Source: Struthio camelus
Taxonomy: Eukaryota; Chordata; Aves; Struthioniformes; Struthionidae
Assembly (NCBI RefSeq): GCF_040807025.1
Contig: NC_090943.1
Coordinates: 6,620,356 to 6,684,355 of the forward strand
Direction: 5' to 3'
Length of the DNA: 64,000 nt
Below the pieces are notes generated by a model that saw nothing but the letters and a program-made list of their open reading frames with translations, was not told the DNA's origin and ran no database searches. Below are positions 33,776 to 44,292 of this stretch, one piece after another (position 1 is the first letter of the stretch; the number at the start of each line of letters is the position of its first letter). Made by a program: the position numbers and the translations under genes.

Positions 33776-36700
33776 TTAAAGGGGATTTGTAAATTCACCT
33801 TGTAATCTGAGAAGTTTACAGTGAAGGTGTCTTGACTAGCTCAGGAGTAGGTATCCCCACTGTGTCAGATGAGCCGCACCCTGAATTCCTCTATCCCCTG
33901 CATTGCCTACCCTGATGTTTTCCCTGTTTATTTTTTCCAGCAGCAAGACGCAGGTCCCTGACGGATTCTGTGGTGGGAGACTGCCCGATGGCGTGCTCCC
34001 AGGCGGCCCCCAGCTGTGCGAGGTGCAGCTGGCTGGTGGGGCAGCCGTGGGAGACCTCGCAGCGCCTGGCGTCCCACGCTTGACTTGTGAGACTTGGCAG
34101 CTCAGTGTTTGCAAAGCTGGAGCTCTGCTGCTCTGATGTTTCCCCTGATGACACCGGTGGAGCAGATAGTGTCCCTGTGCAATGCTGCTCTGGGCTCTGC
34201 GGGGTCTCCATGAGCCATGGGATCTCGTCCCTGCCCCGTCACTGCTTCTTCAGCCCCTCTACGCTCAGGGAAAGCATGCACGCATTGGCAAATGCGTAGC
34301 CGAAATGCAGAGCTCTGCTGCACACTCCGTGTCGATGGCTCACGCGGTGCACGCATCTTCTGCCCACAGTGGTTGTGTGAAAACCCTAGTCAGAATTAAA
34401 CAAAATAGATAAAAGGCTAAATGCCTGCTGTGTGGTGACCTTGAATTTTATACTAATAAGGCCACTTGATTTTTATTTTTTTTCCAAAGGAAAAAAACCC
34501 CTTTTATAGGTTGCAGTCCCCTGACAGCATTTTGACATTAGAGACCCATCATGCTTCTTGTGTTATGGAGTGCTAATTTATCTTAGAAGCCAGGAGCAGC
34601 TGCTCATGTTACAAGTGGGAATTTCTTCTCTTTATTTTCCTGGATATTGCTCTCCTGAACTTTGGTTCAAGGGTTGATTTAAGTGGATCTGCATTACAGG
34701 CTGATGAGATATTTCCAGTGAATGAAATAACTAAATGTGGCATGTTTAATGTCTTTGGTGGATCCAGCTCACTAGTCAGTTCTGACCACTTTAATAAGCC
34801 CTACTTTGCAGAGCTTAAAATCTGAGGGCTGGGTTTACATGCTATAAAGTGCACCCAGTGATGTTATGCTGACAAAAAATATAGATATGAATCTAATCAT
34901 ACCTATGCTCCTGGCAGCCCCCAAAGATCCCTGTCACCAAGTAGGTGCTCTAGGAAGCCGAACTGTGACACGAGTTAGCCCAGAAGAGAAGACTCCTAGA
35001 AATAGGGCATGAGTGCCTCACAAAGTCAATAGTCACTCGAAAATGAAAAGGAAAAAGTGACTGGAAATCCTGCCACAAATATGCAGAGGAGAAGTTATGG
35101 GACAGTGCTTTGTACAACTTTTAAACTTGATTAAAAAGTTTAAGAAGGTCAAGATTTCTTGGGAAGCTTCTCTTCTTGGGTCATTGAGGTGCCATCCAGA
35201 TGCTGGAGGGATAGAGGAAGACTGCATATGCAGAAAGATCAGATGTTTCTTTAAGTGGAGCTTCTTCTACTCTCCTAAATAGCTTGCAAAACTCAGAGCT
35301 TCTCTGCTCTCTCCCCTTCCTCAGACCTTCACCAGTCCTTCAATCAACCTGACATCCAGCTCTGCGTGTCTGGGACCTGCAACCCTTTGGTAAACAGGCC
35401 CAGAAACTGCGGGCTTTGGGGTTTCAATGTCTGGTTTGACTCAGATCAGGAGTCCTGCTCCGGGAACGTGCTCCTGAAGCGAGAGCGCTGTTCACAGCAC
35501 CGCGGTGTTACCTGGCTCATCGTCCATGCGGTCTGCACAGAGGCTGTTAGTCTGGCGCTAGTCTGGAGCAAGCCAGCTGGCCTTCCTGGTTGGGAAACTG
35601 GTGCATGACTGAAGCCTGGTCCGAGCCCAAGCTCCGCTGGTCCATGCAGCCTGGTTATGTTGAGCCAAGCCAGCTGGCTCTGGGAACACCACCATGAACT
35701 GAGGCACAGCTCGTAACGGCAGGGAAACACAACGCAAAAAGGCTAAAATCCCCCTTGACCAGCATTTTGTTAGAGAGCAAGGATCAGTTCTTCCAAAGAT
35801 TAAGGCAGCTTCTTGCTCTGCTCCTGCTGTTGCATCCCAAAGAGATGAAAGGAAAACTTCTGACAAAAAACTACGCTGGAATATGGCCTTAGATTTTCTG
35901 GTAAGCTTTGGAGTCTGTTTCTTGCTGAGAGAGGTTGCTGCAACAGTACGTGAACCAAAACACCAATGCAGCGTTTGCACAAAGAGCTGAGAAATGAAAC
36001 CCCTACTCTGCACACAGCTCTATTCCCCAGGTCCCAGGCTGACGGAGTGGGCTTGGCTGATCTTTACAGCACCAGTCGCCTTCTGTTCTCAAGGTCTGCT
36101 ATCCCTTCTCGGCTTTCTTTTTGTTCTCAGGACCACCAGGATACAGACAAGTGCAAAGCTAGCCCCTGTCCTACCTCTGCAGCAGTGGTCTCCACCTCGC
36201 TTGGCAGAGGCTTCAGACCTTAAAAGCAATCCAGAATTTCTTGCTACCATTTCCTCTTTTTGCAGAAGCCTGTGACTTGCTCAGGAACCCCAGCAGATAT
36301 CCATCAACACCACTTCCTTTCCAGCTGGCATTTGCTGGGTATCTCTGCTGGTGGATAGTGAGCCGTTAATCATTCCCACAGACAGGTTCACAGGCAGGTG
36401 ATCAGCTTCTTGGCTTTTCAGCAGCAGTCAGTTCATGCGTTTTTATGACCAATGTCTTTAATACCTCCTTTTCAGGTGAGGGCTTGCAATACCTTCGTGA
36501 AAGGTTGGTTTAAATGAGCATCTGTGTGAGTACATGCGTTGTGCCTTTGTATCAGCACACAACTGCTAGTACGTGACTAGTGACAACAAGAGAAAATCAC
36601 TCTTGTCAATGGGTGACCATCTGAATATTTAGGAGGTTGGTTTGGAGCGGCATCTGAGAGTTCAGATGCTTCTCTGAAGCTTAGCCAAACTCCTTTGGCT

Positions 36701-37627
36701 TGGAAAGTGAGCTGGGAAGTGTAATGAGATTAGGCTGTCGAGTGAGATTTACGGTTCATCTTTCTTCCAGCTGGGTCAAAAATACCACAAGTGCAGCCTC
36801 TCTGAGAGTGCATGGGTGCCTCTGCTCTCAGAGGAAATCAGGGAGTGATGCCAGTGGGAAGGGTAGGTGGGGTTTCCTTTTAAGTCAACTGATGATTGTT
36901 GGTTTTGGGGTCAGTTTGGCTTGTGCTTCAGGCCCATCTGTAGCTGGGGCCATCCACATGTTGCTTGCACCCCCATGCTGATGCTGCTGGGGACAGGAGT
37001 CACCCTGAGCCCTGGCAGTGGAAGGACCCCTTGGGGGGATTCTGCAAGTCTGGGGGGACAGTGCCTTAATCCTGCTGCTCATCGCTGCAGCCGTGAGACG
37101 GGTTCACAAGCTCCTTATATGAACGAGACTTTGCCTCCAGCGTTCAAGGGATTTCCTAGCTGCTTTGTCCACTACGCTTCCACCTCGGATAAAGCGGCTG
37201 TGGCACGTGGCGACCCTAGCCTGCCGAAATGCTGTAGCTGGCAACTTCCATCCTCTTTCCATTCATGCTTAAAACTCTGAGTTAGCAAAGACTTGCTATT
37301 CTAAAACTGCTCAAGACTGAGAGAGGGTAAGGCTCCATCACATGAACAGCACAATTACCTGCAAAGAAAAGAAAGCAGTTCCTACCAGACGGTCAGTGGT
37401 GGGGGGCTGGAGAAAGTCATCTCAGTTGTCCAGCCAGAGCTGGAAAAGGGCCTGTTTCCCTAAGCCGCCTCAGACTGTACAACAGGAGACCTTTCAGGAC
37501 ATTTGCATCATGCCACAACCTCTGTCTACGTGAATCAAATCAAACACTAGGAATTGTGCAGAAACAGAGAATAAAGCAGAAAATGTCATTATAGTGCTAT
37601 ACATTTCCCTGGTGCATCCACATAGGG

Positions 37628-37672
37628 CCATAGGATAATTCAGATTGGAAGGGAACTCAGGATGCCACCTTG
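37628..37672 (-). mobile_element. CR1 LINE 3'-end fragment
   Basis: The plus strand reads 'cataggataattcagattgg' (37628-37647) and then 'aagggaactcaggatgccacc'-like sequence, which matches the reverse complement of the CR1 3' end (atagaataattcaggttggaagg, acctcaggaggtcatc). The 3' end of the element lies on the left. It is about 45 bp, old, and separate in orientation from the CR1 piece that follows. Confidence 0.55.
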
Positions 37673-37699
37673 AATAGTGTGTACCATTTTGTCCCAATA

Positions 37700-37935
37700 G
37701 CATCAAAAGGAAATAGGATTATTGGATAAGTTCAAAGAAAAGTAGTAAGGTTAACTGATGATCTGGAAGGAGAGATTAAATTCTTTAGTTTGGAAAAGAA
37801 ATGACCAAGGAAAGATACTAGGGAAGTCTAGAAATGTCTGAGGGACAACTGACTGCTCATTGTCTTGTACTATAGAAGAATTAGGGCACCAAACAAAGCT
37901 AGCAGGCAGCAGGTTCAAAAACAACATCCTCACAT
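37700..37935 (+). mobile_element. CR1 LINE fragment (3' coding edge)
   Basis: In sense orientation the blocks 'ctttagtttggaaaagaaatgacc' analogue (37782-37805), 'attagggcaccaaac' (37881-37895), 'agctagcaggcagcagg' (37898-37914) and 'ttcaaaaacaacatcc' (37915-37930) follow the CR1 order. In better-preserved copies this reads 'aactaggg.caccaaatgaaatta.caggcagcaggttcaaaacaaac'. The copy is strongly diverged, with no intact frame and unclear ends. Its position next to an oppositely oriented CR1 tail suggests two insertions. Confidence 0.6.
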
Positions 37936-37939
37936 GGGC

Positions 37940-40205
37940 TCGCTCTGAGGTGCAGATGCAGCTATGCTCCCCTGAGGCATGGTTCAAACAGCCACCAAGC
38001 TCACGGTGGGCCACCAAGCTGACCTTCAAGCTCAGCTGAGGAGAAGGCCTTAGGCTCACTGTGGCTTTCACACAGTGGCCAGAAAGGGTTTGTCCTTGAC
38101 TTTCTGTGGGACTGTGAGCAGCTTCACCCCTCTGATGGTAGCAGCTTCACCCCTCTGATGGTGAGCTGTCTGGCGCAGGCACTCCCCAGGTCTCTTCCTG
38201 GTCTCTCCATCATGATGAATGCCATGTAATCACAAAGAATTGCCATTATCAGGTACTGGGTTGTTTTTTAACCCCCGCATTGGAGACTTGTAAGGAAAAA
38301 TGCTAGTATAGAATTATACCAACACGTACAACCGGTATTTAGTTACAAAATAAGCCAGTAAGCACTGAAGTCAGCAGATACCGGCAACTGCCATACGTCA
38401 AGAGTATCAGCCATCATCACAACCCACAGACATACCTAGGAAATTCAATCACATCTCTTCCTGGTGGTCCAAGGGACCCAGTTTTCATCACCACCTAGAT
38501 TGTTTGTTTAAGTTCATAGTGCCCTGAGAAGGAATCACACTGAACTCTGCTTTCCTGTGGATTTTTGTCTTGTAGGGTGACTTTCCTGATGCCCAATGAG
38601 ATGCAAACCCTGAAAGCAACTTCTCTCAGTGGGTGTTACTGGCCTAAAGTGGATTCTCTGGGGGCTAATAAGAGATGAGCTCAGGGTTGTCTCCTTCATC
38701 CGGATACTTATTCTCAGGAAACTGGTGGGGGACTGCCAATGAGGCCGCTAGCTCTCTGTTGAACTTGATTCAGAGACAGGCAGACACAGAGAACGTGGCT
38801 ACACAAGCTGCATTTCCTGAAGAAATCAGTCTAGGAACCTTTCATTACAAACTCTCCTTTCAGGCTTTGCAAGCATTTTTTAGTCCCATTAAGTGGATAG
38901 CGTAAGTCGCTTTTCACTTGTTCTCCTTGTCAGTGCTAGTACTAGCATGACTTACAGTGAAATGGTTTATAGCCACAACAATGTCTGAGTTACAGATCAT
39001 TCACTTTTATAGCATGCTGTGGGAGGAGGAAGCTTTTCTCCTTAAAAACAATCATTCCTCTTAATAAGCACACCAAGCAAGACAGGGAGGGAACATAGCA
39101 CTGCTGGGAAGGTCTCCCGACAAGACCCAAATAGAGGAGTGATGGACAGGGAGAGGGGGGAAATACATGTGCATATGCTTTCGTCCTTGGGAAGGAGATG
39201 CCTGTGCTGGTGTAGCCCCAGTTTTGGCGTCTGGGGCACAAGGGGATGTAAATTCCCCATCCTGGTGGAGTCTCAGGTGTTGTGATTGTCACACGCATTT
39301 GAACCGTTTCTTCCTTCGCCTTCAGGAGAGGGACAGGAGGATGTGACAAAAGACTCCTTTTCTTGGATATTCTAGTTTCTGGACATATTTTGCCCAACTC
39401 TTTTTTTCTTTTTCCCTTCTTTTTTTTTTTTTTTTGGCTAAAGCAAAGCAGCAAGGGTGCTATGGAATGACAATTTTTTTCCAAAAGAATCATCCCCTAA
39501 ACTCAAAATAGCCCGAATTAACATTCTTTCAAATAAATGCTTGTGATTTTTCAGCTTGACACAGCTTTGCTTTTCAATATGTATTTTACTTCTGGGTTTT
39601 TTAATGGGATTTTTCTAACACGGTGCTCAAAAATACAAACTCTTCTTTTGTCTCCAGACAACATTTTTGAAATTCTGGATTTACTGAAAATCTCCCAACC
39701 TTTGCTTTTCACAGCACAAGGAAAGGAAGCTTTTTGAAAATTTGAAGTTGCCGCCAGCCTGCAAAATTGGGTGTGTGAGCAGCTGCAGCTATCAATTGTG
39801 TCTTCAGCAGCTGGGAGCAAAGGCTGTAAGTCAGCTTGAGCCTCATCTGTCATTACGTAATAGTATTTTTTCTGTTTTAAGGGAGTTTTGGCATTCTTGT
39901 GTTTTTCAGATTGTCCTTATCTCGGCCAAGCAAATTTTGGGGCCAAACCAGGCCTTTCTCAGCTGGCACTGAGCGGGTGCTCAGCTGCCCGTGCTTCACC
40001 TGAAATCCTTTCTCTACCTGCAGCAAGATGTCGACAATCCCAGCAAATGTCACCCAGAGGGTCTGTTCTTGGGGCCACTGGATTGTTCCTTTCTGCCCTG
40101 GGTCTGTCATTATTTCACAGCGGGACTGTAGCGCTGAAGGGCAGCTCATGAAAGCAATACTACGGGAGGTCAGGAATTTGCATCTCTGAAGCAGCAGAAG
40201 CATCC
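37940..40205. other. Non-coding stretch, no gene seen
   Basis: It holds an exact 23-bp tandem duplication at 38117-38162 and a run of 16 T at 39420-39435. The 167-codon minus-strand frame at 38990-39493 owes its Lys-rich part to the poly-T tract and is not credible as a gene. Confidence 0.5.
38117..38162. repeat. Exact 23-bp tandem duplication
   Basis: Two identical 23-bp copies, beginning 'agcagcttcacccc' and ending 'ctgatggt', lie directly head to tail at 38117-38139 and 38140-38162. Perfect identity in sequence that otherwise lacks recent repeats implies a recent slippage event or an assembly artefact. Confidence 0.95.
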
Positions 40206-40208
40206 ATG

Positions 40209-40518
40209 CCACCTTTTTTTCTCTTTGTCTCTTTGTCTCTTTTCTCTTTTCTTTCTTTTTCTTGGTTTTTGCTTTTTGCCTTTTTCCTATTTCCTTTCTT
40301 TTCCTATTTCTTTTCCTTTCTTTTTCCTTTTTCCTATCCTCTCCTCTTCCCTTTTCCTCTTCCTTTTCCTCTCTCCTTCCTTTCTTTGCTTCTTTCTTCC
40401 TTTCTTTTTTCTTTTTCTTCCTCTCTCTTCCTTCCTCTTTGCCTCTCTCTTTCTCTCCTCTTCCTCTTTCCTTTTCTCTCTCTCTTTCACTGCTCCTTTC
40501 TCTTTTTTTCTCCCACAG
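40209..40518 (+). repeat. 310-bp polypyrimidine (CTTT/TTCC) tract
   Basis: Nearly all bases are C or T on the plus strand, organised as irregular CTTT, TTTCC, CTTCC and CTCT units with only a few G and A interruptions. The complement is an equally long GA tract. Such tracts can form triplex (H-DNA) where mirror symmetry exists and often stall polymerases. Plus-strand frames of 106-153 codons rich in Phe, Ser and Leu, and a Lys/Arg/Glu-rich minus frame, are by-products. Confidence 0.95.
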
Positions 40519-40600
40519 CCCAGTAAGCTGTACCCCACCAGCTCTCAGCTCTCACTGCAGCCCTTCCCTAGGCACCAGGGAGCTTTGGATGGGCCCCTCA
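40519..40600 (+). other. Possible exon after polypyrimidine tract (speculative)
   Basis: The pyrimidine tract ends in 'ctcccacag', a textbook acceptor, and a donor-like 'cag|gtaggc' occurs at about 40601. The 82 bases between have one fully open frame, reading from PSKLYPTS to GALDGPL. No matching upstream or downstream exon was found. The strong acceptor is an automatic result of the tract, so the evidence is weak. Confidence 0.12.
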
Positions 40601-41029
40601 GGTAGGCAGCACCTCCGAGCTCACTTGCAAGCAGCGGAGCATTTTAATTGCGCATTTCACATAAACACCGTGGCTCTGCTCCTCGTGGGAACAGGGGAGC
40701 ACAAGGGGAGCACTGATGTGTAAGGGAAGAAATTATCCCAGGGACTGAAGAGCCTTGCTCCATTTCACGCCTTCCTCAGGAGATTGGCCTCCCTCAGATG
40801 GCCGGGAGGGAATTCCTGGAGAAACCTTCCCTCTTCCCTCCCTTGCCCAGAGGGCATTCGAGGAGCCGTCCATCCCCCTCACTGTCCCTTCCCCAGCGCT
40901 CCCCCTCAAAATCCTGCACCATCGTGGCATCTCGCTCCTGCTTGTGCGTTCGGGGCACAGAGGTGGTTCAGCGACGCTAGGTGAAAACAGCAGCATGCGC
41001 TTTTCCGTGATGGCTTGGAAGGCGGCTGG

Positions 41030-41112
41030 CGAACTAATTTAATATAGCTTGGTCTCAGTTCTTTTAATTATGTCTTTATGGTCTTTTAATTAGCCAGAAT
41101 CCTACTAATTTA
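41030..41112. promoter_or_regulatory. Candidate conserved non-coding element
   Basis: A compact run of homeodomain-type cores: 'gaactaatttaatata' (41030-41045), 'tcttttaattatg' (41059-41071), 'tcttttaattagcc' (41083-41096) and 'actaatttaaacc' (41104-41116). The exact 'tcttttaatta' is repeated about 24 bp apart. Motif density suggests an enhancer; conservation was not tested. Confidence 0.3.
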
Positions 41113-42094
41113 AACCACGCTTGTTCGGAGAGACTTCTGCTTAGCAGCTGTTCTCACTCAGAGCTTTCCCCGGGTTCGAGAGAGGAGCCTGGGATGTTTG
41201 CTTCTCCCCTTCAGGCTGTTTTTCTTTTTTTGCTGCTTCAGCAAAAGGTTTCAGAGCAGAAACGGTTCCTCTGAGATGGAGGAACGTGACTTACAAATAA
41301 TTATTTGTGTCTGGAACCTGTTTACTGGGCTTCAAACAATAAAGGAAAACAAATCTATGGTACTTCCTTTTGCATACAGCATAACTCCAGCTTTCCCTCA
41401 AACAGGTCAGGGATTAAAAAATTTGAGGAACAGGCTGACAAGCTCATCTAAAAGACAGCACTCAGCCAAGATATGAAGAGTCTCAGCCACCAGACTAACT
41501 TCCGGGGGCAGCTGCTGGAAAGAGCGCTCCAGGCATTGCTATTTTATAACCATTGCACCCGAGACCACCAGCCACAAACCAGAGCTGGGTCCATGGAAAG
41601 CAAAAAGGGGCTTCCCTGGTGCATAGGACAAGTTAAAACATCAGTTCACAGGGGACATGTGAGCTTCTTCAGCCCCACTTCCAGCCTGCCCAACAGGGCT
41701 TGAGCACTGGTCTCCTCCGAGACATGACACCGAACCCATTTTATCAATTTTATCACTGAGCTTCAGGAAAAAAAAAAGGCTTGCAAAAAATGCAGCTTTC
41801 TGCGTTGCCGGCAACTGGTGCTTGCAGCTGCGGTGGTGATGCAGCGCTCCCGGTCTCACTGGTTGCCCCAGGAGAGCTGCAGGGCTGGGAAATGCAAGGC
41901 CTGCAGGATCACCCGGCTGCTCCTCAACCACCAGCAGCGCCCGTCGGCTGCCTGTGACTCAGCTCAGCTCCCAGTAAATGCAGGGTGTTGTCCAGCTTTG
42001 AATTTTAACAGCCTCCCTCCTCCCCTAAAAAAAGGAAAAATAAAAGAAAGACTGTGCAACAGCTGTGAGGGATTATTAGCGTGTATTGTGCTGT

Positions 42095-42225
42095 CCTGCA
42101 CTGCAAGAATAAAGTACGCTTTAAAGCTGAGTACAGGTATTATTGATCGCATTTAATTACTCTACGTCCCATCACAGGCGAGGGCTGCAATGTGCCAGGC
42201 ATCATACAAACACGTTCGGAAGACG
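42095..42225. promoter_or_regulatory. Candidate conserved non-coding element
   Basis: It contains 'caggtattattgatcgcat' (42134-42152), 'tttaattactctac' (42152-42165) and 'gtcccatcacaggcgagg' (42167-42184), complex unique sequence with a homeodomain site and low redundancy. It lies within a 3-kb region holding several similar blocks. Confidence 0.22.
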
Positions 42226-42459
42226 ATCCCTGCTAAAAAAAGGCCGACCATCGAAGTGCAAGGCAAGAGATGGCAAGTGGGAGCCAGCCTGTTTTTCTTC
42301 TTTAGTAATTCCTCCAAAACATTAGGCTTTTAAAAGCAAATATTAAGAATGGCCCATGGAATCGAAATCCGTCACAGCAAGGCAAGCAGATAGCCCTGCT
42401 CTTGCTGTAAGTCAGGAGGGAGATGGGAAGAAAAGGGAGAGCCAAGGGGGGAAAACGTC

Positions 42460-42600
42460 GTCGTCATGTGGCTCATTATCGTGACTGTTTTGGTTACCGT
42501 CTAAGTTTATAGCCCAGGCTCCATGATACTATAAGAGCTCATTAATTTAGAGGCTTCATTGGTGAGTCAAATGCAATTAAGAATAACCAAAGAAATGTCA
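42460..42600. promoter_or_regulatory. Candidate conserved non-coding element
   Basis: Blocks such as 'gctcattatcgtgactg' (42471-42487), 'gagctcattaatttagagg' (42535-42553), 'ggtgagtcaaatgcaatt' (42561-42578; contains TGAGTCA-like and octamer-like ATGCAAT cores) and 'taagaataacc' appear close together. The combination is enhancer-like, on motif grounds only. Confidence 0.25.
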
Positions 42601-44095
42601 TCACAAAATATACTTCCTGAATTTCTTTTTGGAGTTATAGTATCATTGTAATTATTTGTGGTATAAATTTGCAGTGTTTCTCCAAGCAGGCTGTGGTCAT
42701 TCTTGCAGAAAGATGGAGCCTTTGTGGTAAGAGAACTGGCTCCAAGCACCGCTGCGAGCTCTGGGCTGGTCTCTGCTGGTGTTTTATGATTAGGAGGCAG
42801 TTTAGCGAAGTGCAGATAAGGACTGAGGCTGGATTTTGAGCACAGGAAAAATAACTGACCTGGGTGACTCTACGCCGCAGGCTGTTGTGGAGGTTACGGA
42901 GTACAGCTGGACCCAGGTATAGACAAATTTATGGGTGACAAGAATCCAGCAGTGGTTCTTGAACTCGTCTGGACACTGATTTGACATAGGAAGTTGCTAA
43001 ACTGCTGATTATTAGAAAATAACTCAAAGGCTGGCCCACTTTGTATGTATCCTTATGCCTTTTCCTAAGCAGCCCCTGCCTGTCACTGTGAGTACCTGGA
43101 GAAACGAGTGTTCAGGCTTAGGACGGCAGGTCCAGCAGGCAGATGTAGAGGAAGAGCAGAGCAGCCGGCCCTTTGCTGTATGACTAAGAGAAATCACAGA
43201 ACGAAGGACAGAGGTGAAGGGAACAGACCTCTCCTCCCCGCAAGCCCGCACTCCAGAAAGCAGCCCACACCATAAAGAGGCAGGGACAGTTCGGTGGGAA
43301 GGGTACTCCAAAAATTTCCACTGACCTCTTTCTCAAAGGATGATCATTTTTTTGACTAAGTGCATGTTGGGAAACCACGTACTTGGTGCTGCAGTGAGAC
43401 GATGCTGTAAGAGGGGACCCATCTTCGAGAAATATGTGCTCCGCGAGCTGAGCTCCGCTAAAGGTCACTCAACGATGGGCTGAAGGAAGGAGTCTGGCTT
43501 GTTTTAGAGCAAGGCTGGGAAGAAAAGACTTGTCAAGCCTCTGACTCTCTGCTCTGCGTTGGTTAAGTCCATTAACCAACTTGCCCCATTTAAATGCAGT
43601 ATATGCCTCAGTAACAGACTAAACACAACCTCCTCTTTCTAGCCGTGATAAGCTCTGGTGGAAGCCAAAGCTACAAGTGGCCTTGGCTGTTTGCTACCCA
43701 CCAAGGATGGGATTTTTAGCCAAGGAGCCAAGGAGGGTTAGATGCCCAAGGACCCTGACTCATGTTGACCTCTCTGCTTGCAAAGGCACCTCTGGTCATG
43801 AAGTGCCCTCAGGAGTTCCCAGGGTGAGGGGTGTTTGTCCTTTGAAGCCTTCTTCCTTTCTCTTGCGTGGGCTGAGTTTTGCCAGCTGCTGTCATCAGTC
43901 AAATTTATAGTTTTCCCAGAAATTCGAGGCCAAGGAGGTGGCAACACAAGCACCCTTCCACACACCGGGTGGGAAGATTCACACCTCTGTGATGGTGTTG
44001 TGTTTTCTCAGGTCTTTTGGTGGTGCATCCTTCAAATTCCTCCTGAAAGCACGAGCCTACCTGCAGGAAGGAAACATGTTGTCCGCGCACAGGAA
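42601..44095. other. Non-coding stretch, no gene seen
   Basis: Unique sequence between regulatory-looking blocks. No repeat family or exon could be supported. Confidence 0.45.
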
Positions 44096-44099
44096 TTAA

Positions 44100-44292
44100 G
44101 CTGATTGTCTTCCATTAATTGTCTCACAGTGATGGCAAAAAGCCTTGGAGAAGATTGCTATTGCTATTACTAATAATCTTAATAACAGTTCTCTGGGTCA
44201 TGGTAGTACCTGAGGTCTCAGAGTCTCCATTGATTGCTGCAAGGGCATTTAATGAAAGATCGCCATGCCCTGATAAGCATCCGGTGTGATCT
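44100..44292. promoter_or_regulatory. Candidate conserved non-coding element
   Basis: The stretch holds 'ctgattgtcttccattaatt' (44101-44120), 'ttgctattactaataatctt' (44161-44180), 'tccattgattgctgcaag' (44226-44243), 'gcatttaatgaaagatcgcc' (44245-44264) and 'cctgataagcatccgg' (44269-44284). TAAT, ATTGATTG (PBX/HOX-like) and GATAAG (GATA-like) cores coexist. It is the strongest-looking block of the 41-44 kb group. Conservation remains to be tested. Confidence 0.3.

Larger units (their letters stand above)
32000..37625. other. Non-coding stretch with minor repeats
   Basis: It holds a possible MIR trace (32335-32395), three CCCAGG units at 32566-32583, a dispersed-repeat-like phrase near 32957-33040, and a TTTG repeat (33750-33775). 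Frames of 100-150 codons on both strands are unrecognised. I saw no defensible exon. Confidence 0.45.

Noticed and set aside
33941-34090. GC-rich segment after an acceptor-like ttttttccag
   Set aside because: No convincing donor follows and the peptide is not recognisable, so it was not listed as an exon.
38990-39493. 167-codon minus-strand frame
   Set aside because: Its Lys-rich part is the reversed T16 tract, there is no recognisable domain, and no splice or promoter evidence.
40206-40723. Phe/Ser/Leu-rich frames of 106-153 codons
   Set aside because: They arise because a pure pyrimidine tract contains no stop codons; composition alone explains them.
41170-41185. Second B-box-like string (gggttcgag)
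   Set aside because: No cloverleaf can be drawn around it, and the B-box continuation is wrong.
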